In this document: positions 55,488-64,000 of the stretch, piece after piece
Numbering within the stretch: position 1 is the first letter of the stretch
How the letters are laid out: the number at the start of each line of letters is the position of its first letter
DNA from: Trebouxia sp. TZW2008
Lineage: Eukaryota; Chlorophyta; Trebouxiophyceae; Trebouxiales; Trebouxiaceae
Length of the DNA: 64,000 nucleotides
Direction of reading: 5' to 3'
NCBI GenBank assembly: GCA_002118135.1
Contig: BDIU01000370.1
Span: 87,299 to 151,298 of the forward strand
Made by a program: the position numbers and the translations under genes
Notes under the pieces: generated by a model
Told to the model about the DNA's origin: nothing
Seen by the model: only the letters and a program-made list of their open reading frames with translations
The model's database searches: none

Positions 55488-58400
55488 ATGTTGCGAGCGT
55501 ATGTGACCGACGAGCTCGGTCTGGTCAAAGGTCAGTGCTGAGCACCTGCCGGCGACCTGATGCTATGCTGTGTCTGAATATTCACCTTGGTGCGACTTGT
55601 TTGCAGCCGTCGAAGCTCCGAGCGATCGACAGATCGATCTAACGCGTGTGGTACAGACCTGGTAAGCGACAGGTGCTATTGAACGTTAAACGCAACGGGG
55701 TCCCAGCAATGTCAGCTCCACGCTTTGGTACAGACATCACCTGCATCAGCAAACTCATTGTGTCGCAGGGGTGAGCCAAACCGTGGCGCAGCGATCGACA
55801 GCCTCTCTGTCACAGGTTGGCCACTTTTTAGCTTGGTTGAAGCGCCGTTCTGTTGCAGCGAGTTAGTAACGGCATATGAGCATATTGTGCACTCATGTGC
55901 AGGTGCTGAACATTCAGCAATAGTTGAAGCATAACATGCACACACGTGCAGTTGCTCAACATACAGCAATGCATTGAGCGTATGGTCCATTCATGTGCAG
56001 TTGCTAAACATATATTCATGCATTACACATATCATGCTTTCATGTGCAGGTGCTGAACATATAGCTGTTGGCAGAGCAGCAGGAGTGGATTTGTTGAGTG
56101 CTTCAACAGGAGCTGTACAAGGCTTCCTTCCGGCGGCAACTGGTCAGGAAGAAAGACCCCCTGCAGGAGTGTGTCTTCTGTCTGAACCACAAAACAGGTC
56201 ATCAGTCTTTGCCCAGAGCTTGTCCTCTGGCTAGATCTCAAAACAAGTTGTCAGTCTGTATCTCAAGTCTGTCTTCTGTCTGGACTCCCACAAGTCAACA
56301 GCACTTCTTTGCGTTGAGAAAAGGTGCATATTGCAGCATATTGGCCCATTCCGAGATTGATTCCAACAAGATTTACAAATCAATGTCAACACAATGCTTT
56401 GTTTCTTGCTTTGCATGAGCATGGTCTGATGACAGAAGCAGCTTTGAAGTCAGGAACAAACGGCAGACCCAGCTTTGAAATCAATGACATGCGATAGACT
56501 GCCACATCCAAAAGAGTTCCTTGCTATGCAAGAACTCAAACGCTGAAAACATGTTTGCTGCAATGCAGGTCCCCATCTCTTCTATCTTGCAGCCGAGGAG
56601 GCCATTTGCGACTGCACCACCTTGTCAGTAATGACACCGGCTCAGCGCTGTCGTTTGATGAGCAGCTATCTTTGCAAGCTTTGCCAAATGTGGAGTGCAT
56701 GGTGAGCTTGCACTTTACTGCCAGTTTTACTCAAGTATATATGCAACAGTCTTGGCGCGAGAAATATCTGCCGCCAGTAAACGGGGCAGTTGCGAGGCAA
56801 GTTTGATACTGTTGGGGCCTGAGCCCTGTGTCATGTGTGCTCCTCCTTGCACATGACAGCTTCTTTGGCTTCAAGCCTTTTCTGCTCACGTGTACCAAGT
56901 GCTCAACACTCTGCCTGACTTTGCACGTGCGTCTGCAAGAGCCATTACATTGTCATACAGAGTTGGCTAAAGGTGGTCTCGGCCACTTATAATGCTCATA
57001 AAACTAAACAGCTACAGACTATTCAGGCGCGTTGAAGGTCCAGGGCAGACTGTGGCATCTGTCTTTGATCTATAAACATCTGGTGCTGTTATGCATGCTG
57101 CAGACGCGGCCAGACTGTTGCACAGATTTGGCTGCAGTTCTGCTCAGCCACATATACAGCTGATGTATCAAGTCTGATGTATCAAGTCTGATGTATCAAG
57201 TCTGATGTATCAAGTCTGATGTATCAAGTGTGATGTATCAACTCTGATGTGTCAAGTCTGATGTATCATGTCTGATGTACTGAATATGATGCAGGCTGTT
57301 CATGCAGCAGATGCCGCCACAAGTGTTGCGTTGGCATGCAATGGCAGTGAGCTTGGCATATGGGACCTCCAGCAGCAACAGCGCAGCTATCACGCCAAGG
57401 GCAACAAGCCCAACAGGATAGGCTTGGTAGACAAACCCTGGAACACAGCTGTAGCCTTTCTACCTGGCAGTCAAGGGCAGAGAGCAGTTGTGGGCACTGC
57501 GTATCACAAGCTACGCCTGTATGATGTCAAGTCTCGGCGGCCAGCACTGGATATGGAGTTTGGCGAAGCTAAGATAACTGCTTTGGCCCCTCAGCTTGAC
57601 GGTGAGTTGTTGAAGGCAGTAACGCATGAGCACATGAGCAAAACTGCTAGATTGGAGCCACATTGTGCTTTACTGTGCTTGCTGTTTGAGTGCTGTCACT
57701 GAGGGGTTGATGCATCCCTTGGATCTGCTGTGCACTTGACAGCAGGCTGCACTTGCATCTGTGCATTGCATGTCTTGGCACAGCTGTGATGCTTTGCTAT
57801 TTATGGGCCTTCATGATTGCGGGACTTGTCATTGGAAGGGCATCATACCAGTTGCAGGTCTTCAAGTTTGGGCAGCCAAAGACATGGGCAAGTGAGAGCC
57901 ATAGGCTGCATCTGCACTTGCATCTACGCAATGCATGTCACAGCTGTGACACTTTGCTGATTGTGGGACTTCATGATATGCAGACATTTCACTTGAAGGG
58001 CAGCGTGCTACTCACTTCTGTGCAGCGCATACTTTCTTAGAGCTTCAATACTTCGCTGTTTGTGAATGATTGTCGTACGCAGTCTTATCAGTTGAAGGAT
58101 GTCATGCTAATTGTAGGTCTTTCAATTTGGGCAGCCAATGGCATGGGCAAGATAGAGTGCCTGGACCTCAGAATGAACAAGATGCAAGGGTCACTGAAGG
58201 GTGCAGCAGGGGCTGTCAGGTCTATGGCCCTTCACCCTCAGTTACCTATCATGGCGTCTGTTGGGCTGGACAGGTTCCTCAGATTGCACAATGTGGAGTC
58301 GAAGCAGCTGCTATGCAAGCTGTATTTGAAGCTACAGCTGACAAATGTGGCCTGGTCGGATGTGACAATGCAAGAAAACTTGATACAAGAAGGCAGTGAT

Positions 58401-58565
58401 GGTACAGTCGAAGCTGCGCTGACTGATGACGCACAGCAGGATGATGTGGATCAAACTGCTGAGGAAACAGCAAAGCAAAGTGATAGAAGCAATGGCAAAC
58501 GCTCTGCATCTCACAACAAGAGCAAGTCGAAAAAGAAGAAGCAGAGGGTTGCAGAACCATCTTGA
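55488..58565 (+). CDS. WDR74: WD-repeat protein WDR74 / NSA1 (60S ribosome assembly)
   Basis: Nucleolar beta-propeller that docks the AAA-ATPase NVL/Rix7 substrate complex on pre-60S particles. Seven exons, 55488-55530, 55607-55661, 55769-55815, 56050-56197, 56569-56701, 57295-57601, 58135-58565, join in phase; 387 aa (human 385). N terminus MLRAYVTDELGLVKAVEAPS. Family blocks: GTAYHKLRLYDVKSRRP (fourth-fifth blade), FGEAKITALAP, GKIECLDLRMNKMQGSLKGA, AGAVRSMALHPQLPIMAS and VGLDRFLRLHNVESKQLLCK, then LYLKLQLTNV. The tail is acidic, then Lys-rich (KSKSKKKKQR), a nucleolar signal type. Introns 3, 4, 5 and 6 hold tandem copies or a minisatellite. Confidence 0.94.
55890..56300 (+). repeat. Tandem copies of both edges of WDR74 exon 4
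   Basis: Acceptor side: CATGTGCAG/GTGCTGAACAT-A occurs at about 55895, 55940, 55993 and 56041 (the used one); unit 45-55 bp. Donor side: TGTCTTCTGTCTGAACCACA then AAACAG/GT (used, to 56197) recurs at about 56220-56250 and 56270-56300. The same exon is therefore flanked by copies of its own 5' and 3' borders. Confidence 0.8.
57161..57290 (+). repeat. 14-bp minisatellite abutting the WDR74 exon 6 acceptor
   Basis: About nine units of TCTGATGTATCAAG run up to 57280, 15 bp before the exon at 57295. The first five are perfect. Every unit contains CTGAT, a good match to the branch-point consensus CTRAY. Confidence 0.85.
57740..58150 (+). repeat. Copies of the WDR74 exon 7 acceptor edge
   Basis: GTCTTTCAATTTGGGCAGCC-AATGGCATGGGCAAG (used acceptor) is preceded by GTCTTCAAGTTTGGGCAGCC-AAAGACATGGGCAAG at about 57858 and by a partial copy at about 57965-58015. 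Upstream intron words (CATGTC-ACAGCTGTGA-GCTTTGCT) repeat in step. Confidence 0.8.
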
Positions 58566-58829
58566 TCATTACAGTTGCAGCAGAGTGTGCAAATTACACT
58601 TGTGACACCACAGCCTGCAGTGTGCAATCAAATGACTAACAGTGTAGATGCAATACTGACATGAAATTGATTGAACTAAATCATAGGGATGATGCCTATC
58701 GACACGTGGATGGATCCTAAGCTTTTGCGCTTTGACACAACAATGTTCTGACAAGGCCATTCTCCTTTGCTATGCCGCTTATGCTGAAGCCTTCCCATGG
58801 ACAGATATGCAGCATGGTACAGAATGCTT
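58566..58829. other. Convergent 3' gap of WDR74 and transaldolase
   Basis: 264 bp shared by both 3' ends. Nothing else seen. Confidence 0.4.
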
Positions 58830-61800
58830 TCATTTTGAAGGCTTGACACCTTGCTTCTCAAGCTCGCCAATGATCTCTTCCAATTTCCTCTGGTCCTTGG
58901 CAAAGCCTGTGCATCAAACATACAAACATTGGACATTTGCAGCAAGCCAGATTAGCCATGACCAAACAAACTTGATCAACATCTTCCTGTCAGTGCAAGG
59001 CTTGCAGCTTGGCAGCTCACAAGGCAAGCTGACTGAGTTCTTTCTGAAGCTGACAGAGCAAACCCTTGGGAGCAAAGATAGCCAAGATGGATTTGAACTA
59101 TACAACACATGTCGATGCTTCATTAATGCCGCGCATGTGAAGTGGCACCGCCAGTACTGTAGTCAAGGCCTCCAGAACACTTCAAAAACAGCGTGATGCA
59201 GTGAGATGTACCGTCGATGCCCTCTTTGAGCTTGTCCACAGCCATCTGGTCCTCTCCATGCAGCTTGTCAAACAGGCTCTTGTTGCTCTCGTGCATGTCC
59301 AGCTGCTCCTCGTCACAGCCGCCCATGGTGGGCCACAGCTTGCGCGGCAGAGGGTCCTTGCTCTTTTCCAACTCCCCGAGCAAAGCTGGTGAGATTGTGA
59401 TGTTGTCACACCTGCAGCAGATCCACGTGTTGCTTCCCCTGAAGATGGATGCAATTTGATCAGACCATGACACTGGCCAGATATCAGCCACAGCTTGCGC
59501 AGCAGGGGGTCCTTGCTTTCTCCCAACTCCCCTAGCAAGGCTGGTGAGATGGTAATGTTGTCACACCTGAACCCATCATGTTATGCATTTCATGCTTTCT
59601 GGTGAGATGAGCAGACTTGTTTCCAGTGGATGGGGATGTGACAACGAGTCTTTGTTCTTCTTGAGCACCCCTAGCAAGGCTGACGGGATGGCGATGTTGC
59701 TATTTTGCAGATACATAAATCGCTTCCATCAGACTTCAGTGCAAATCTGGCATCAAAGCACAGCTGCAACAGAGCAAGATGGCAACAATAGTACTCCCAA
59801 AGGCAGATCAAAAGACTTGCTTCCCATGGACTCAAGTTCAAAGTGGGCAGACCACGTCATCAAGTGATGTTGCCTTACACCTTTGCAAATTTGAGCTTGC
59901 ATGCTTGGGGGAGGTTTGAGGCCATCCAACCTCATCAGGATAGCAATTACCCGTCGAAGCCACGCCAAAGTATTTGAACTGTTCCATGTCATCAGGCATG
60001 GTGCAAGGCATACAACAGGAAAGGTGGGCAAGGCAGCTTACCCAGCCAACTCTCTGATCTCACCAATGTTCCGGAAGGATGCCGCCATGACAATGGTGCT
60101 GTACTTGTACTGCTTGTAATACTTGTAGATGCGCTGGACAGACTTCACGCCAGGGTCCTGCACGTACAGACAGGGGAGTCATTTCAGGGCAATTATCAAA
60201 GCATTTCAGCACTGCAATTTGGCATGTTAGTTTGGATGAACATGCTTCCAAGCTCATGCAGATTGAGAGCCTTGCCTTTTAGCGGCTCATGGATCTGGAC
60301 TTCGTCAATGAGTCTCTGCGCAAACAGAACTGCGGCATGCTCACAAGAACATGAGCACAATACCAGGCACTCATTAAATATGCTTGTCAGCCACCATACA
60401 ACTTGCAATCTTACATTGGTGTACCAATAAATGAACATGATCTGATCAGGAAATCTGACCAGCACAAACCCACCTCATGGGGAGCGAATTCGCGCCCCTC
60501 CTTCTTTTTGTACCAGTCCATGATACGTCCCACAAAAGGTGAGATGAGACTGGCGCCGGCATCAGCACACGCTGCAGCCTGCAGTACCAGACATCCACGC
60601 TCAGCAACAATTCGCAACACCACATGAACTTCGTGCTGAACTGTATGTCAAACTCACAGGTCATCGTTATCATATCATTATCATCACCATCACCAACATC
60701 ATGATCGTCTGGATCATTATTGTTACACACGTGCTTGATAGTGAGATCCTTTATCATGCAAGGAGGCATGAAGGGTGAGATGGTAAAGAGCAGCTGATGT
60801 ACCTGGGCAAAGGAGAAGAGAAGGGTCATGTTACAGCTGATGCCTTGCTTCTGCAGGTGCTCACAGGCTCTGATGCCCTCCCAAGTGGACGCAATCTGTT
60901 GCATTCACAGTACATGTCAGCACCATCAGTGGCATCACAATTGACATGCGCATTTTTGAGAGATTTTGTAACACACCTAGGTGCGTACAGGGTGAATGCA
61001 ATGCCTCCATGCATATTTGTCTAGCATCAGTCATTTGATGTCAGCATCAGCACTCATTGGCACTTGGAAACTGTGTGCCATGTACGCACTGAGCAACCAG
61101 TATCAATGCAGGGCTGAAGCAAAGTGGAGATGCGTCAGCAGGCTGGGTCTGCCTGAGAGTAGATGAGAAAGCTGGTAGCATACCTTGATATACACTTGCT
61201 TGGAGACATCTACGCCTTGCTTGCCGTACAGGTCCACAATCTTGAGGGCCTGCAAAAAGGCTAGATCTGTCATGTTTATACTATGTTCTATGTCTCTTCT
61301 ATGTTTTGGCGAGTGGAGAATTGGTTAGGTCAGTTTAGAATCAATTGGTGCAATAATTCAATGCATGTCTATGATGTCATCACACTGGTCTGCGCTAACA
61401 CACAATGTATGCATTGCACAGGAGCACTCTGTGTGGTATCCATGACTGGAGGTACTTGAGGTATCTGAGGTGTCGACACTTATACAATTGATGAGTCTCA
61501 AGTTAATCACACACTTCTGGCATTGTCATGTTGCATCAAAACGGCTGGATCTGACTAAAGCGCTATGACTGCTGCTCCATTCTTATCTCAGAAACAGACA
61601 AGCATTGCAGTTCAGGTGCAGAACAACGTGTCAAGTCAGTGTTGGAACAGTGGTAAAAAAGAAAAGCCTGCTTCGTTAGGCGTCACAATGAGAGCCTATG
61701 CTGCTAGAGGCAGCCCCAGTGGATGTGGTAGAACAAGGTTAAGTGTATACAGCGGTCTACAACATGATGGCTGCTCTTGAAGCAGCAGACCCGGGCTGCC

Positions 61801-62622
61801 TCTATAAACAGAGACTCCCATTATGACGCCTAACGGCATAGACTTTTGTTTTCTTTTTCGGTCTAAAAGAAAATGACAAGTGTACCTTGTCAATGGTGGC
61901 TTGTGTGTCATAGCTCAGGTGAGCATCACACTCAGTGGAAACACGCCCAGGCACAATACCCAGAAGCTGTGTACCAATACCCACAGCCAGGTGGTCAGTC
62001 ACTCCTGACCATGGCCTGAAAACAAGACATACATTGATCAGTGTGAAGCTACCCAGCAGCTGCAATTGCTAAAGCTTGATGAGCAGCCCATATGCATGCA
62101 CATGTCCCGCTGTGTCTTTGCATTTGAAGTGCTGGGGTGTTGCAAGATGATCGATTGCACGAATGGCAAACACAATTCACCGATGCATACTTGGGGTCAT
62201 GTTTCTGATACAGTACAGGTAGCAGATTGCCACTTTACTTGCCTGTCACTGTTTTTTGAGTCATGATGGTCATGCTCCTGCGCCATTGCTGTTTCTAGGT
62301 AATGGTGGTACTGAGGGTTCTGAACAGCCTTCAGAACCAGACTTGGGTTGGTTGTGCAATCAACCGGTTTGTAGCTCCTGATGGAGTCAATCTCGCCGGT
62401 ATCTGCCACGACCAGGCTGATCGCTTTCAGCGCCTCCAGCTGATTCTCGGCCTCTTTTGTGCCTGCTTGCTGGGGGGTCTGCTCCTGTGCGACCGCTCGC
62501 GCGGCCGTTGGCCTCGACAGACGACATCCGACTGGGCGGGAGCTTCTCGCCGTTCGCGCGACTGAGTGCGGTGTCACACGCCCAGAAACGGTGCCTGCGT
62601 TGAGAGTCATCATGGCTGCCAT
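58830..62622 (-). CDS. TAL: Transaldolase, plastid-targeted
   Basis: Pentose-phosphate enzyme that transfers a dihydroxyacetone unit from sedoheptulose-7-P to glyceraldehyde-3-P. Eight exons, 62622-62250, 62004-61886, 61249-61184, 60895-60803, 60578-60474, 60157-60042, 59411-59212, 58906-58830, join in phase; 382 aa. The exon 1/2 junction is the least certain. An Arg/Ser/Ala-rich transit peptide spans about 50 residues. Family blocks: [20 protein letters not shown] then [35 protein letters not shown] (Schiff-base Lys in YIK), [54 protein letters not shown] and [17 protein letters not shown]. Exon 7 has two tandem copies upstream. Intron 2 holds two inverted copies of repeat family B. Confidence 0.93.
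59330..59710 (-). repeat. Transaldolase exon 7 start in three copies
   Basis: The used exon (59411 down: [26 protein letters not shown]) is preceded by a close copy at about 59567-59475 ([26 protein letters not shown]) and a decayed one at about 59705-59625 ([19 protein letters not shown]). Unit about 140-155 bp. Confidence 0.85.
61630..61870. repeat. Inverted pair of repeat family B in transaldolase intron 2
   Basis: Copy at 61775-61870 (+): GGGCTGCCTCT, AACAGAGACTCC, ATGACGCCTAACGGC, then a T/A-rich end. Inverted copy at 61630-61735: AAAAGCCTGC, GTTAGGCGTCACAATGAGAG, AGAGGCAGCCCC. Transcribed together they could fold into a long imperfect hairpin. Confidence 0.65.
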
Positions 62623-62977
62623 GCTTTGATCTTTGTTTGCGTTCAAACCGAGTGAAGACTAGTTTGTGCAAATTGTGCGCCATCACGGGACCCTGTGAAG
62701 GGCAGCAATTTTTGTATGCATGACTAAGGCCGGGATCCCTGCTGACCTGTCGTCAGTTTGGATATTTAGTCATGCTTTCTGGCATTTGTTGGAACCTTGA
62801 CCGGCGCATGGCATGCCGATGAAGCAAAGCCTTCACTGCGTCTGCCGCTGAGCGCATGACACACACAGCCAGATTCATAGAACGCCAACGAGTTGGCAAA
62901 GCGATGCAAGTGTAAAATTATAAGCTTGTGCTTGTCTCTCGTCTGCTGGATCAGGTGCAGTACCTAGGCCTGCTGCC
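62623..62977. promoter_or_regulatory. Divergent 5' region of transaldolase and SBPase-like genes
   Basis: 355 bp between opposed start codons. This is the only place for both promoters, so the two sugar-phosphate genes may be co-regulated. No specific motif is recognised. Confidence 0.45.
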
Positions 62978-63676
62978 ATGCCCACAACCTTGAACCAACA
63001 GCTTTCTGACCTTGACATCGACAGAGCGCTGGTGAGCAAGTGCAACATGACCGTGGGCTTGTCTTTCTGGACGGTGCCTGCTCAGCATCGACAGGCAGCG
63101 ACTTCTGCAGGCTCAAACCTTATTGGCTATTGCCGATGCTGTGGTTGCCATCTCGGTATGCCGTTTCAGAGATGCAAAGTCGCAGCAGGACAACAGACTC
63201 AACAAGACTGACAGTTTGCATGCTATAGGAACTCCTCAGAGGCAAAGGTGTAGAGGAGAGTCACAGTACCAACACCTTTGGCGATAAGCAACTGAATGTA
63301 AGCCATAGTGTGGAAGTTGCGCATGCTCACAGCCTTGCAGTGGTGTTGGCATGATGTGGTCTACTGCATTGCAAAAATTTGTTATCATCTCTTGCACGAG
63401 CGCATTGATAGGCTGTGACATTGAGATGATCATGTTAATGTTGTTGAAGACTCTGAAGCCTGCTTTTGAAGAGTGTGATGACGCACGACTTGATTGCCCA
63501 AGGACGCAGCTGTATGATCCAGCCCTAGAATGCATTCGCTCATGTGTTGCTTCCTGCAGATAGATGTGGAGTCAGATGCCATTGTCTTTCAAAGTCTGAA
63601 AGCTTCTGGGGCAGTGAAAACAGCTTCCAGTGAAGAGCAAACTGACTGCCTGGACCTGGGAGGCCATGGCTATTCA
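62978..63676 (+). CDS. Sedoheptulose-1,7- / fructose-1,6-bisphosphatase family, N-terminal part
   Basis: Exons 62978-63031, 63111-63155, 63229-63297 and 63560-63676 join in phase 0; the next exon lies beyond the window (the window ends on a possible acceptor, TTACAG). Protein so far: MPTTLNQQLSDLDIDRAL, AQTLLAIADAVVAIS, STNTFGDKQLNIDVESDAIV, FQSLKASGAVKTASSEEQTD. NTFGD-QL-D and the metal-binding ASSEE are the diagnostic N-terminal motifs of the Li-sensitive phosphatase family, closer to SBPase than to FBPase (TFGDKQL, SSEE after LKASG.V). The start MPTT has no transit peptide, so this looks cytosolic unless an upstream exon is missed. The catalytic DPLDGSS is outside the window. Confidence 0.8.
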
Positions 63677-64000
63677 GTAAGTCCCTGTCATGAATTGGAG
63701 CCACAGTTGCTCATGCTGCCTGGAGCTTGCGCATCTGCTTATGCTACCTCAAGCTGATGGATATGCCCCAACCTGCTTTGAGTGTGTGCATGTACTCATG
63801 CTGCCTCAAGCTTTTGTGTATGCCAGTGCTACTGCAAGCTTGTCCACGTGTCAGCGCCAGTGTATGCATATTCTCAAGCTGCTTTGAGCTTGTGCTTCAG
63901 CTCATTGGAAGCATGTATGTACTTGCTGATCTTTGTAATTATTATCTTAGGGCCATTTGCGGTCTGAGCCCCTCCACTCCGCGCAACATCATGCTTACAG
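63677..64000 (+). repeat. Short tandem repeats in the last visible SBPase intron
   Basis: Words CTCATGCTGCCT-GAGCTTG, ATGCTACCTCAAGC, CATGCTGCCTCAAGCTT and TCTCAAGCTGCTTTGAGCTTG recur with a period of about 50-65 bp from 63695 to 63900. Confidence 0.6.

Overview
The window is nuclear DNA of a green alga (Chlorophyta; a trebouxiophyte is my best guess, from overall look only). The evidence is intron-rich genes of 2 to 15 or more exons with GT..AG borders (acceptors nearly always TGCAG), two proteins with bipartite thylakoid-lumen targeting peptides, a plastid-type transaldolase beside a sedoheptulose/fructose bisphosphatase, and a plant-type SRP RNA. Exon models were built by hand from splice signals, reading-frame phase and family conservation. 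Where every exon joins in phase I call the gene complete.

Layout, left to right: PRMT7 (-, runs off the left edge); CCT3 chaperonin subunit (-); an unrecognised thylakoid-targeted protein (+); prohibitin-2 (+); tRNA-Lys(UUU) (-); a long coiled-coil protein (-); a small single-span membrane protein (+); a TPT/nucleotide-sugar-type transporter (-); NOP53 (+); a peroxisomal sarcosine/amino-acid oxidase (-); VPS60/CHMP5 (+); SRP (7SL) RNA (+); a lumenal TPR-like protein (+); an EXD1/Egalitarian-like 3'-5' exonuclease (+, with a frame-breaking 14-bp duplication); a very large unrecognised protein with Ala/Lys/Ser repeats (-, about 12.5 kb); WDR74/NSA1 (+); transaldolase (-); and an SBPase/FBPase-like gene (+, runs off the right edge).

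Most genes are housekeeping: protein folding, ribosome biogenesis (NOP53 and WDR74 both act on the 60S subunit), membrane remodelling and carbon metabolism. Several pairs are divergent with short shared 5' regions (CCT3/thylakoid protein, transporter/NOP53, oxidase/VPS60, large protein/WDR74, transaldolase/SBPase). The last pair joins two enzymes of sugar-phosphate interconversion.

The most unusual property is a local duplication habit. In nearly every intron-containing gene, one exon edge (exon sequence plus its splice site and adjoining intron) has been copied 2 to 6 times in tandem, in units of about 85 to 180 bp, into the neighbouring intron or 3' flank. I count about twenty such arrays. 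A second feature is a small dispersed terminal-inverted-repeat element. In two unrelated genes its end sits at exactly the same offset from the 5' splice site, as expected for an introner-like element.
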